This document shows, one piece after another, positions 1 to 7,960 of a stretch of 64,000 nt of DNA (the first letter of the stretch is position 1; each line of letters begins with the position of its first letter). The stretch lies in NCBI RefSeq assembly GCF_002556635.1, contig NZ_MWMO01000001.1:310001-374000 (forward strand), written 5' to 3'. Position numbers and translations under genes: made by a program. Source of the stretch: Novosphingobium sp. PC22D. GTDB taxonomy: Bacteria > Pseudomonadota > Alphaproteobacteria > Sphingomonadales > Sphingomonadaceae. The notes below the pieces were generated by a model, which was given only the letters and a program-made list of their open reading frames with translations, had not been told where the DNA came from and made no database searches.

Positions 1-177
1 CCGGCCTGCCTCGCCTTCCACGAGAACGCGGCGCCGGTCGCGACGGCGAGCTCAGTGCAGGTGCGTCAGCCCGTCTATTCAGGCGCCGTGGCACGCTGGC
101 GGCGCTACGAACAGGGCTCGCGCCGAGCGGTAGAGGCGCTGGCGCGCTTCGGCATCGACCCGCCGCCAGGCGATTGA
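1..177 (+). CDS. TPR-type sulfotransferase, C-terminal fragment
   Basis: The reading frame is open from the first base of the window and ends with TGA after 58 codons, so only the C-terminus is visible. The segment has Phe-His-Glu-Asn, then Thr-Ala-Ser, Val-Arg-Gln-Pro-Val-Tyr-Ser and Arg-Trp-Arg-Arg-Tyr-Glu. This is how tetratricopeptide-repeat sulfotransferases of sphingomonads and other proteobacteria usually end: the 3'-phosphoadenylyl-sulfate contact region followed by a closing helix. The catalytic N-terminal part and any TPR repeats lie left of the window. The family call rests on this short tail only, and the acceptor substrate cannot be guessed. Confidence 0.6.
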   Translation, partial: PACLAFHENAAPVATASSVQVRQPVYSGAVARWRRYEQGSRRAVEALARFGIDPPPGD

Positions 178-266
178 GCACTTGGGCGGCGGTCGCGGCG
201 TTGCCATAGTCCTGTCAGCAAGCGATGGCATTTGAGGACAGAAGCATCGAACCGGGAAAGATCGTC

Positions 267-1310
267 ATGCGCCGCATCGCCAGCAGCCTCTTCGTCGTGC
301 TTGGCCTCGCGCTCGCGCCATCCGTCGGCGCAAAGGAGGTCGCCACGGTGACGCGGCTCGATGCCGGGCACGTCAGCCTCGCGCGTGAGGAGGCGGAGCC
401 CGTCACCGTCTGGCTCAGCACCGACGCCAGCCTCGATGCGGGCGACGAACGCGCGGCGCGCTGGACCGGGGCTGAGCCGCTCGAACTCGCTCTGCCCGCC
501 GAGCATCGTCGCTATGTCATCCTGCAAGGCGACAGCGGCGAGACCGCGGTGGTCGCCGAGCGGGTGCTGCCGCTCGCGCAGGGGAGCAACTTTCGTGACA
601 TCGGCGGCTACATGACCGGGGACGGCCGCGAGGTGCGCTGGGGCCGCGCCTTTCGATCGGCGGCGATGCCGCTGCTGAGCGAGGCGGACAAGCGCGCGAT
701 CCAGGAACTCGGCATCGATTCGGTGGTCGACCTGCGCTCGCTCGACGAACGCGAGATCACGCCCGACACGATCGACGACGAGACCGGGGCGCTGTTCCTC
801 GCCAACGACTACCGCATGGCCAAGCTCATGGAGGGCCTGCGCGCCGGGGGCGGCGAGAACATCTACAAGGGCATGGAAGTGACGCTCGCGCCGCAGTATC
901 GCGCGCTCTATCGCCGGATCATGGCGGGCGAGGGGGCCGTGATCTACCATTGCTCGGCCGGGCAGGACCGCACCGGCGTCGCCACGGCGCTGCTTTACGA
1001 CATGCTCGGCGTCGACCGGAAGACGATCCTTGCCGACTATCACCTCTCGACCGAACTGCGCCGGCCCGAGTGGGAGTTTCCCAAGATCGATCCGGCGGAC
1101 TTTCCCGGCAACACGATGGCCGCGATGCTGGCCAAGGCGGGCGAGCGCAAGAGCGCGGCGCCGCTCTACACACCGGGCGGACAATCGCACCTGGCGCAGT
1201 TCTTCGCCTATGTCGACGAGACATACGGGTCCTCGGAAGGCTATATGCAGACCGTCCTCGGCTTCGATGACGCGGACATCGCGACCTTGCGCGCGGCGAT
1301 GCTCGACTGA
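267..1310 (+). CDS. exported tyrosine-protein phosphatase, IphP/DSP-like
   Basis: A 347-residue protein with an N-terminal signal peptide (Met-Arg-Arg, then a hydrophobic run ending near Ala-Lys). The PTP loop His-Cys-Ser-Ala-Gly-Gln-Asp-Arg-Thr-Gly has its nucleophilic Cys at about residue 229. Upstream are the family motifs Asn-Phe-Arg-Asp-Ile-Gly-Gly and Val-Val-Asp-Leu-Arg. This is the IphP-type CX5R phosphatase family, which hydrolyses phospho-Tyr/Ser or phosphoinositides; export to the periplasm is inferred from the signal peptide. An ATG at 225 is in frame, but the start at 267 is preferred because it puts the signal peptide at the N-terminus and follows a purine-rich GGGAAAG. The next gene lies 270 bp downstream and is probably a separate unit. 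Confidence 0.85.
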   Translation: MRRIASSLFVVLGLALAPSVGAKEVATVTRLDAGHVSLAREEAEPVTVWLSTDASLDAGDERAARWTGAEPLELALPAEHRRYVILQGDSGETAVVAERVLPLAQGSNFRDIGGYMTGDGREVRWGRAFRSAAMPLLSEADKRAIQELGIDSVVDLRSLDEREITPDTIDDETGALFLANDYRMAKLMEGLRAGGGENIYKGMEVTLAPQYRALYRRIMAGEGAVIYHCSAGQDRTGVATALLYDMLGVDRKTILADYHLSTELRRPEWEFPKIDPADFPGNTMAAMLAKAGERKSAAPLYTPGGQSHLAQFFAYVDETYGSSEGYMQTVLGFDDADIATLRAAMLD

Positions 1311-1583
1311 GAAGCACGCGCAAGTCCTGGCGGCGCGCGACCGCTCCGCTCCCGATGCCAAGGCTGCGAGCCTGAAGAAGCGTCGTCCCTGTGACGACAC
1401 CAGAGGCCGCATCGCGACGCGGCGACCGATCGCTTGGGCGCCGGCTCGGCCGATCGTGTACGGAAACCAAATGGCGCCAGCCCACGGCTCTTGACTTGTC
1501 AGGCGCATCCGGCCAGCAAATGTATACGTTTTGAGCGCCGCCCCGGTCGAAGGGCAAGCCACGGGCAAGAGGGATACAACGCC

Positions 1584-2336
1584 ATGTCGAAACCACTCGA
1601 GGGGAAGGTTGCGCTGGTTACCGGCGCCAGTTCGGGGATCGGCGAAGCCACCGCGCTGTGCCTCGCGCAAGCCGGCGCCAGCGTCGCCATGTCGGCGCGC
1701 CGCGCGGAGCGATTGGCCGGGATGGTCGAGCGGATTGAGGCCATCGGCGGCGGCGCGCTCGCCATCCCGGGCGACATGGCGGTCGAGGACGAAGCGCGCG
1801 CGGCGGTGAAGCGGACGGTCGCGCACTTCGGCCGCATCGACATCCTCGTCAATTCGGCCGGCGTGATGCAGGCGGGCGGCGTCGAGAACTGCGATACCGA
1901 CCTCTATCGCCAGGTCATGGACATCAATCTCATGGGAACGGTATACACTTGCGCCGAAGCCGTGCCGCATATGCTCGCGCAGGGCGGCGGCGACATCATC
2001 ACGATATCCTCGCTGGCGGGGCGCAAGGGCGGCCCGATGACCAATGCCTATTCGGCGAGCAAGCACGCGGTGAACTTCTTCACAGATGCGATGCGTCAGG
2101 AGCTTGGCGACCGCAACGTGCGCGTGTGCACGCTCATGCCCGGTGCGACCGAGACCGAGGTGGGTGACAACATCAAGGACCCGAACTGGCGCAGCGCGAT
2201 CCAGCAGCATGTCGGCAAGGAAGGCGCGGTCAAACCCGGCGACATCGGCGACGCGATCGTCTTCATCCTGGCCATGCCGCGGCGCGCCAACATCTCGGAA
2301 ATCTCGATTCGTCCGACGATCGACACCAGCGCCTGA
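1584..2336 (+). CDS. SDR family oxidoreductase
   Basis: A 250-residue classical short-chain dehydrogenase/reductase. It has the Gly-Ala-Ser-Ser-Gly-Ile-Gly cofactor loop near residue 13, Asn-Ser-Ala-Gly, a catalytic Ser in Ile-Ser-Ser-Leu, and Tyr-Ser-Ala-Ser-Lys as the Tyr-x-x-x-Lys pair. Ala-Arg-Arg after beta-2 would suit NADP(H). The start at 1584 follows AAGAGGGA; the open frame extends further upstream but without family homology. It closely resembles the YdfG/clavaldehyde-dehydrogenase-like SDRs. The substrate is unknown. It is followed 26 bp later by another SDR on the same strand, and the two probably form an operon. Confidence 0.85.
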   Translation: MSKPLEGKVALVTGASSGIGEATALCLAQAGASVAMSARRAERLAGMVERIEAIGGGALAIPGDMAVEDEARAAVKRTVAHFGRIDILVNSAGVMQAGGVENCDTDLYRQVMDINLMGTVYTCAEAVPHMLAQGGGDIITISSLAGRKGGPMTNAYSASKHAVNFFTDAMRQELGDRNVRVCTLMPGATETEVGDNIKDPNWRSAIQQHVGKEGAVKPGDIGDAIVFILAMPRRANISEISIRPTIDTSA

Positions 2337-2362
2337 CCGGGCGAGACAAGGGAGAACACGCG

Positions 2363-3172
2363 ATGGCCGGAAGGCTCGAAGGCAAAGTCGCCGTCATTAC
2401 CGGCGCGGGATCGGGAATGGGCAAGGCGATGGCCGAACTGTTCCATGCCGAGGGCGCCAAGCTCGTCCTCGCAGACATATCGGGCAAGCAGAACGAGGTG
2501 GCCGCGTCGCTCGCGGGCGATGCCCTCGCGGTCCACTGCGACGTCTCGTCGGAGGACGATGTCGCGGCGATGATCGCGGCAGCAGAGGCTAGCTTCGGCA
2601 AGCTCGACGTGCTGTGCAACAACGCCGGTTTCGGCGGACCGATGGCGCCGCTGCACGAGCAGTCGGTGGAGACCTGGGACCGCGTTCACGCGACCAACAT
2701 CAAGGGCGCGTTTCTCGGCATGAAGTACGCCATCGCCTCGATGCTGCGGACCGGCGGCGGCGCGATCGTCAACACCACGAGCGCCTCGGGCGTGGTCGGC
2801 TGGAAGCACCACGCCGTCTACGGTGCGGCCAAGGCGGGGGTGAACCAACTCACCAAGACCGCCGCGCTCGATTACTCGGACAGGAACATCCGCATCAACG
2901 CGGTCGCGCCCGGCACGATGTGGACCGGGCTGGTCGAGGCTTCGCAGCAACATCCCGAACCGCCCGCCGACTACCCGGTGCTGGCGGGCATTCCGATGGG
3001 CCGCTGGGGCCTCGCGCGCGATATCGCCCAGGCCGCGCTCTATCTCGCCAGCGACGAAGCGGCCTACGTCACCGGCGTGATCCTGCCGGTCGACGGCGGC
3101 TATTGCATCGGCTTTTCGGGCATGGGCGCCGAGCGCCCCGGCATCGCCAGCGTCAACAAAGGCGAGACCTGA
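2363..3172 (+). CDS. SDR family oxidoreductase
   Basis: A 269-residue classical SDR: Gly-Ala-Gly-Ser-Gly-Met-Gly cofactor loop, Asn-Asn-Ala-Gly, catalytic Ser in Asn-Thr-Thr-Ser-Ala-Ser, and Tyr-Gly-Ala-Ala-Lys. Asp at the end of beta-2 (Leu-Ala-Asp-Ile) points to NAD(H). The C-terminal Val-Asp-Gly-Gly-Tyr is the usual SDR end. An AAGGGAG ribosome-binding site lies 8 bases before the ATG. It sits 26 bp behind the preceding SDR and is the last gene before a strong stem-loop at 3304-3359. The reaction is presumably an alcohol/ketone interconversion; the substrate is not indicated. Confidence 0.87.
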   Translation: MAGRLEGKVAVITGAGSGMGKAMAELFHAEGAKLVLADISGKQNEVAASLAGDALAVHCDVSSEDDVAAMIAAAEASFGKLDVLCNNAGFGGPMAPLHEQSVETWDRVHATNIKGAFLGMKYAIASMLRTGGGAIVNTTSASGVVGWKHHAVYGAAKAGVNQLTKTAALDYSDRNIRINAVAPGTMWTGLVEASQQHPEPPADYPVLAGIPMGRWGLARDIAQAALYLASDEAAYVTGVILPVDGGYCIGFSGMGAERPGIASVNKGET

Positions 3173-3303
3173 GCGGGTTTCACGGCGCCGGGCGAGCCGG
3201 TATGCTCCGCCTGCCGGAGTGCGGGCGGTGACGTCGGCGTGCGTGCTGGATCGCGGCCGCTTCGCGATGGCGATCAGCACGGCGGGCTATGTCGAGGGAA
3301 AAG

Positions 3304-3359
3304 AAAGGCGGCGGCCCATGTGACTGATGTCAGAGCCTTGGGCTCGGGCCGCCGCCTTT
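3304..3359. terminator. 14-bp perfect stem, probable bidirectional terminator
   Basis: Bases 3304-3317 and 3346-3359 pair perfectly over 14 bp. The loop itself holds a 5-bp hairpin (GAGCC/GGCTC). On the minus strand the stem is followed by TTTCTTTT, a fair intrinsic-terminator tail; on the plus strand only TTT follows. It lies between the convergent SDR pair and the Crp/Fnr gene and can serve both. Confidence 0.65.
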
Positions 3360-3379
3360 GAAGGCGTTGCGAGTGATGC

Positions 3380-3554
3380 CGGACCGGGATGAGCAACTGA
3401 CGTCCGTCAGAAGCCACCCCCGAACGGTTGCCCGTCCCGGTCCGTGTCCGGTTCGCTCGCGGGGTTGGCTCGCCGGACACCCGCGTTGTGCCTCGCTGGG
3501 GCGGTCGGCGCAGTGGTCAAGGACACACGGGCGATGTGAGATTTCCCACATCGC
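3380..3554. other. gene-free stretch with two further stem-loops
   Basis: Between the terminator at 3304-3359 and the Crp/Fnr stop there is no credible gene. Bases 3380-3389 pair with 3435-3444 (CGGACCGGGA/TCCCGGTCCG), enclosing a small CTGAC/GTCAG hairpin at 3397-3410. Bases 3531-3538 pair with 3547-3554 (GCGATGTG/CACATCGC). This would be the 3' untranslated region of the Crp/Fnr mRNA. Whether it yields a separate small RNA cannot be told from sequence. Confidence 0.4.
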
Positions 3555-3560
3555 TTCGGA

Positions 3561-4298
3561 TCAGGCGACGCCGCGTCCGATTCCCGCCTGGTTGGCCCGC
3601 TGGATGAGTTCGACGTCGCCCGCCGCCGCGCGGACGATTTCGGCCAGGCGCGCGCAATCGACCACAGTGAGCTTGCGGCCTTCGCTTGCGGTGATGTCCT
3701 GCTTCTGGAGGTACTGCAACTCGCGGGTCACCGCCTCGCGGTGCGTACCGATCCGGTTCGCAAGTTCGACGTGGGTCGGCGACGGCGCGATCACCGAGGA
3801 ATTTTCGGAAATCCCGGCATCGAGCGCGAGCCGCAGCAGTTCACAATGGAGCCGGCTGCGGACCGCGAGCGCGTTGAGTTCGAACACCCGCTCGGTCATC
3901 GTACGGACCATCTTCACCAGATTGAGCGTCAGCCACTGCGCGCTCTCGGGCGTCGAGAGCGCGAGTTCCTTGAAGGCCGCTCCGGGAACGCGCGCGAGCG
4001 TCGCCTTGCTGGTCGCGGTGACGGTCGCCGAGCGTGGCTGGTCGTCGAGCGCCGAGAACTCGCCGAACAGGTCGCCGACGGCGAGATCGTCGAGAATGAT
4101 CTCGCGGCCGTTGCGCGAAACGAGTTCGACCCGAAGCGTGCCTTCGAGCACGATGAAGACCTCGTTCGAGTAGTCCTGGTGCCCGATCACGATCTGGCCG
4201 GGCCGCAGCGAAACGAGCCGGGCGTGCGGCAGCAGCGATTCGCCCAGCGGCACGGGCAACAGCTCGACCAGCGAATCGAGATTAGCGGTACCTGACAT
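3561..4298 (-). CDS. Crp/Fnr family transcriptional regulator
   Basis: A 245-residue protein. The N-terminal cyclic-nucleotide-binding beta-roll (about residues 15-130) includes Gly-Glu-Phe-Ser-Ala-Leu-x5-Arg-Ser-Ala-Thr, the phosphate-binding cassette with the conserved Arg-Ser, so nucleotide binding is plausible. A dimerisation helix follows, then a winged HTH (about 170-225) with Thr-His-Val-Glu-Leu-Ala-Asn-Arg-Ile-Gly-Thr-His-Arg-Glu-Ala-Val-Thr-Arg-Glu. No Fnr-type N-terminal cysteine cluster is present, so oxygen sensing through an Fe-S cluster is unlikely. It lies 262 bp downstream of the aldo/keto reductase on the same strand. Targets are unknown. Confidence 0.85.
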   Translation of the reverse strand: MSGTANLDSLVELLPVPLGESLLPHARLVSLRPGQIVIGHQDYSNEVFIVLEGTLRVELVSRNGREIILDDLAVGDLFGEFSALDDQPRSATVTATSKATLARVPGAAFKELALSTPESAQWLTLNLVKMVRTMTERVFELNALAVRSRLHCELLRLALDAGISENSSVIAPSPTHVELANRIGTHREAVTRELQYLQKQDITASEGRKLTVVDCARLAEIVRAAAGDVELIQRANQAGIGRGVA

Positions 4299-4560
4299 CG
4301 AACGCCTCCTGCCCTTCAGCCGCGGTCGGCTGCCCCCGTGAGCAACGGTTCCATCCGCAGATCGCCGCCATAGTGACCCAAGCCGCGGCGCGTGTCGACG
4401 CGGCAGAGTTCAAGACGGAGGCGATCGGCCCTTTCCGCGCGTTTTTGTGCGGCGCGCGGTATGCGAATGCAAGCGGCAACCAGGAAGAGACGCGCTCGCG
4501 AGTCCTCTCCCGGCACGTCGGCGAGGCCGTCCGCGGTGGCTGATGAAGCGGGATGCCGCC

Positions 4561-5634
4561 TCAGTTGCGGGTCTCGACTGTCACTCCGCCGAACATCATG
4601 CCTTCCGCCGGGCCGGTGAGCACGTCCATCGGGAAGACCTTGGGCACCGCGCTGACCTTGTCGAGTCGGGCGAGCAGCTCTGCCGGGATCGTCACGTCGA
4701 GCGCGCCGAGATTGTCCGCGAGCTGTTTGGGCGTGCGCACGCCGACCACCGGCGAGACGACCGCGGGGTTCACCAGCGTCCAGGCAAGCGCGAGCTGCGC
4801 GGGGGTGCAGCCGATCTCGCTCGCCGCTTCGCTCACGACATCGGCGACATCGAGATTACCGGTGGTCAGCTTGCCGGTCATGGCATTGATCGCCTTGCGC
4901 GAGGAGACGTCGCCAGCGGCGTCCGCCCCGTTCGCGGGCAGGTCCGCGCGCGTGTACTTGCCGGTCAGCACGCCTTGTCCGAGAGGTGCCCATGGCGAGA
5001 CGCCCATGCCCATCTCGCGCGCCATCGGGATCATCTCGCGCTCGACCGTGCGCTCGATCAGGCTGTACTGGATCTGCAGCGCGCAGAACGGCGTCCAGCC
5101 GCGCAGGTCCGCGATTGCCTGCATCCGGCTCGCCTGCCAGGCCGGCACGTCCGAAAGGCCAGCGTAGAGCACCTTGCCCGCGCGTACGAGGTCATCGAAG
5201 GCGCGCAGGATTTCCTCTGGCGGCGTGCGGAAGTCCCACATGTGGAGATAGAGCAGATCGATGTAGTCGGTCTGCATGCGCCGCAGCGAATCCTCCACCG
5301 AGCGGACCATGTTCTTGCGGTGGTTGCCCGCGGCGTTGGGATCGCCCGGGCGTGTGGTGAGCGAATACTTGGTCGAGATCACCAGCGGCTCGCGCCGGCC
5401 CTTCACCAGCTTGCCGAGCCACTCCTCCGAGCCGCCCATGCCGCCGTAGAAGTCTGCGGTGTCGATGAAGTTGCCGCCGCGCTCGATGAACATATCGACG
5501 ATCTGGCGCGCTTCGTCCTCGCTCGATCCCCAGGCGCCTTCGCCCACGCCGAACGTCATCGTGCCCAGCGCCAGCGGCGAGACGCGCAGGCCGGAGCGGC
5601 CGAGCAGCCGGTAGTGATCGAGTTGTGTCGCCAT
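4561..5634 (-). CDS. aldo/keto reductase
   Basis: A 357-residue TIM-barrel NADPH-dependent oxidoreductase of the AKR family. The catalytic tetrad is visible: Asp in Phe-Ile-Asp-Thr-Ala-Asp, Tyr in Asp-Phe-Tyr-Gly, Lys in Ser-Thr-Lys-Tyr, His in Tyr-Leu-His-Met. The C-terminal cofactor motif is Val-Val-Gly-Val-Arg-Thr. The open frame extends far upstream to 6066, but homology begins at Met-Ala-Thr-Gln-Leu-Asp-His-Tyr, so the start is set at 5634. It resembles the general YajO/Tas-like AKRs that reduce aldehydes or xenobiotic carbonyls. The gene is divergent from the metallopeptidase, with a long structured intergenic region between. Confidence 0.88.
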   Translation of the reverse strand: MATQLDHYRLLGRSGLRVSPLALGTMTFGVGEGAWGSSEDEARQIVDMFIERGGNFIDTADFYGGMGGSEEWLGKLVKGRREPLVISTKYSLTTRPGDPNAAGNHRKNMVRSVEDSLRRMQTDYIDLLYLHMWDFRTPPEEILRAFDDLVRAGKVLYAGLSDVPAWQASRMQAIADLRGWTPFCALQIQYSLIERTVEREMIPMAREMGMGVSPWAPLGQGVLTGKYTRADLPANGADAAGDVSSRKAINAMTGKLTTGNLDVADVVSEAASEIGCTPAQLALAWTLVNPAVVSPVVGVRTPKQLADNLGALDVTIPAELLARLDKVSAVPKVFPMDVLTGPAEGMMFGGVTVETRN

Positions 5635-5940
5635 GTTCGTTGCATCCCCGCCTGGTGCGACCGCTTCGGGTCGTCGTGCGGAGCCATTGTTGCGCGCCGC
5701 GCCGCGCATGGCCATGGGCCGGGGCGATCCTGCGCGTGAGGACAAGTCCGCGTTCCGAGCCCGTCGCGGCTGCCCCGAGCATGGCGGAGGACCTATATCG
5801 CGGGTTCGCGGAGCCCCCGCTTGGCCGCAGCGCGATCGCCCCGTGGAAGATATCGAATGATGAAAGCGCAATTTCTTTGGCCTGGAAGCTCTAAATGCTT
5901 GGCGCTGCGCACATTGTTGCGCTAGGGTCCGCCGCGAAAG
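5635..5940. other. intergenic, no gene seen
   Basis: Upstream of the aldo/keto reductase. Open frames here are short and have no recognisable content. The stretch becomes more A/T-rich from about 5855 to 5920, just ahead of the structured region that begins at 5941, as expected for a promoter serving that region. No convincing -35/-10 pair was identified. Confidence 0.4.
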
Positions 5941-6161
5941 CCCGAACCTGATCACTGTTCGGGACGATTTGCCGCACGGGTGCATCACGCGGGCGGCTTC
6001 GCGGGATGTCTCGCGCGGCAGGTCGGCCGCCGGAACGTCCCGACAGAGATCACCGTCGCCAGGCACGATGCCTCGCGACGCGCCAGGTTGGGGAGGATCG
6101 GGGTCCCGGTCTCGAGGATTCCGACACTAAAAGGGGCTTGTCGTTCGGCAGGCCCCTTTTT
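5941..6161 (+). ncRNA. candidate structured small RNA ending in an intrinsic terminator
   Basis: Several consecutive helices can be drawn on the plus strand. (a) CCCGAAC/GTTCGGG at 5941-5947/5957-5963. (b) As an alternative to (a), an 85-nt nested arm: TCGGGACG/CGTCCCGA (5959-5966/6036-6043), TGCCGC/GCGGCA (5970-5975/6015-6020), and CATC-A-CGCG/CGCG-G-GATG (5983-5991/6000-6008). (c) CGTCGC/GCGACG plus AGGCA/TGCCT with a CGA loop (6054-6080). (d) The terminator at 6129-6161. It lies between divergent protein genes, where no protein-coding transcript needs to end. It does not look like tRNA, SRP RNA, RNase P RNA or tmRNA. It could be a stand-alone sRNA, or a leader of the peptidase gene beginning at 6264. 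Confidence 0.5.
6129..6161 (+). terminator. rho-independent terminator
   Basis: AAAAGGGGC (6129-6137) pairs with GCCCCTTTT (6152-6160). The stem continues inward through U-G, U-A, G-C, U-G and C-G pairs to a GTTC loop at 6143-6146. TTTTT runs from 6157 to 6161. It is a textbook intrinsic terminator and, because of the leading A-run, also works on paper on the minus strand. It sits about 100 bp before the peptidase start codon. Confidence 0.85.
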
Positions 6162-6263
6162 CCATCTTCTCGGCGGGCGTCTTGTCCCCTTCCGCGCCCC
6201 ATCGACAGGTGCCGGAACTTTGCTAAGGCTCGCCGTGGGATCATCGGCTTGAGGGCATCGCGG

Positions 6264-7919
6264 ATGAAGTGCGGAACCGTGCTCGCCACGCTCGCGGCCT
6301 TCTGGGCCGCGACGTCGGCCCATTGCGAACCGATCGACTATACGGTCAGCCCGGTCTCCGACGCGCAAGGACCCGCGATCCGGATCGCGGTCGGCTTCGA
6401 TGGCGATCAGGACGGCGAGACGCGCGTCGATCTGCCCTCCCGGTGGGCGGGAAGCGATGCGCTCTGGCGCAGCCTGTCGGACTTTCGCGGGCGCGGCGGC
6501 GAACTCGTTCCGCCGAGCACCGAGGACCCGGAACACCTTGCCGTGCGCCACGCTCCCGGCGCGCGCGTGACCCTCACTTACCGGGTCGATGATGGACAGG
6601 CCGGTGCGCCTGACGCGCGCGACTATGAAAAGGCGCGGCCGGTAATCGAGGGCGAATGGTTCCAGCTTCATGGCGAAGGCGTCTTCGCCATGCCTTCGGG
6701 ACGCGGAGACGCCCCGGCGCGTTTCGCCTGGGGCGCCGTGCCCGAGGGCTGGACGCTTGCCAGCGACCTCGAACTCGCCGCGATGCTCACTGCCGACGAC
6801 GTCGCGCACGGAATTTTCGTGGGCGGAACGGCGCTGCGGCTCCATGAGGCCGATCGGGGCGGACATCGCCTGCGGCTCGCCGCGGTCGGCACATGGGATT
6901 TTGCCGACGAAGCGTTGCTGGACTGGCTCGAAGGGCTGGTCGCCAGCGAGAACGCGATGCTCGTGCAAACGCCGCGCGACTTCCTGGTGACGCTCGTGCC
7001 CTTGACCGGCGCGGAGAGGGGCGCGGTCAGCTTCGGCGGAACCGGGCGGACATCGGGTTTCGCGCTGAGTTCGACCGCGAACGTACCCGCCGCGCGTTTC
7101 ACCCGCCTCCTCGCGCACGAATACGCGCACCGCTGGTTCGGCGGGGCTTGGCCGACTCACGATGACACCGCCGCCGACTATTGGTTCAGCGAAGGCTTCG
7201 ACGACTGGTTCAGCGCGCGCGCGATGGTCCGCGCCGGGCTGTGGACGCCCGCGCAATGGCGCGCGGCGGTCAACGAGGTGCTGTTCCGCTATGCCGCCTC
7301 AAGCGCCCGCGACTTGTCCGATGCCGAGCTGACCGATAAATTCTGGACCGATCCCGACGCGATGCAGATGCAGTACGATCGCGGCCAGGTGGTCGCGTGG
7401 CTGCTCGACCGCGATTTGAGGGGGCGCGGCAGTTCGCTGCTTGCGTTGCTGCGCGGCCTGTCGGGAGAGCTGCGGCCTGACGAGAGCGCGATCGCGGCGC
7501 TGTCGCGGCTGGCGGGCCCCGGGCGGGTCGAGGCGGCTCGCGTGCAGGCCGCGCGGGCGATCCTGCCGGCTGATCTGTTCGCGCCTTGTGGCCGGCTCGC
7601 TCGCGCCGAGCGTCCGGTCTACGATCGCGGCTTTACGCTGGACGGCGAAGACCGCGTCGCGACGGTTCGCCGCGATGGACCGGCATGGCGCGCCGGGGTC
7701 AGGCCGGGGATGGGCTACGTCCGGCGCACCGTGATCAACTGGGGCGATGCGAGGCAGCCCTTTGCCGCGGTCTTCTCCGACGGCGCGGACGAGCGCGAGC
7801 TGCGCTGGCTCCCGGCGGGCGAGCGGATCATACGTTATCAGGCGCTTGGCGACGGTGCGGACGAACGCGCGGAGTGCGCGGCGATGGTGCGCGGCGATGG
7901 TCTCGAGCCGGCACCCTGA
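6264..7919 (+). CDS. exported gluzincin metallopeptidase, M1/M61-like
   Basis: A 551-residue protein with an N-terminal signal peptide. The zinc motif is His285-Glu286-Tyr-Ala-His289 and a downstream Glu310 lies in Phe-Ser-Glu-Gly-Phe-Asp-Asp-Trp-Phe; this is a HExxH...E gluzincin site with about 20 residues between the second His and the Glu. The C-terminal part (from about residue 450) contains a PDZ-like segment with Arg-x-Gly-Pro-Ala-Trp-Arg-Ala-Gly-Val-Arg-Pro-Gly-Met, as in M61 glycyl aminopeptidases. It presumably trims peptides in the periplasm. The start at 6264 is chosen because the signal peptide begins there; the open frame runs further upstream through the terminator. Confidence 0.75.
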   Translation: MKCGTVLATLAAFWAATSAHCEPIDYTVSPVSDAQGPAIRIAVGFDGDQDGETRVDLPSRWAGSDALWRSLSDFRGRGGELVPPSTEDPEHLAVRHAPGARVTLTYRVDDGQAGAPDARDYEKARPVIEGEWFQLHGEGVFAMPSGRGDAPARFAWGAVPEGWTLASDLELAAMLTADDVAHGIFVGGTALRLHEADRGGHRLRLAAVGTWDFADEALLDWLEGLVASENAMLVQTPRDFLVTLVPLTGAERGAVSFGGTGRTSGFALSSTANVPAARFTRLLAHEYAHRWFGGAWPTHDDTAADYWFSEGFDDWFSARAMVRAGLWTPAQWRAAVNEVLFRYAASSARDLSDAELTDKFWTDPDAMQMQYDRGQVVAWLLDRDLRGRGSSLLALLRGLSGELRPDESAIAALSRLAGPGRVEAARVQAARAILPADLFAPCGRLARAERPVYDRGFTLDGEDRVATVRRDGPAWRAGVRPGMGYVRRTVINWGDARQPFAAVFSDGADERELRWLPAGERIIRYQALGDGADERAECAAMVRGDGLEPAP

Positions 7920-7960
7920 GCCTCGTCGTCGCGGCGGTTCCTTGCGCGGCGCGGGCCGGT

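Noticed and set aside
105..2210. A 701-codon open frame on the minus strand antisense to the phosphatase and first SDR
   Set aside because: It is a by-product of very high G+C with few stop codons; residue composition is Arg/His/Ala-rich and no family features appear, while the plus-strand genes are clear.
6085..6128. tRNA- or tmRNA-like 3' end (GGTCTCGAGGATTCC) before the terminator
   Set aside because: No acceptor stem partner, no proper T-loop, and no CCA or anticodon arm could be drawn.
5938..6139. Antiterminator pairing AAGCCC (5938-5943) with GGGCTT (6134-6139), which would make a riboswitch
   Set aside because: Only six base pairs over almost 200 nt; expected by chance and not convincing without conservation.
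5980..6252. Small plus-strand open frame of 90 codons in the gap before the metallopeptidase
   Set aside because: It runs straight through a strong intrinsic terminator, has no ribosome-binding site and no protein-like composition.
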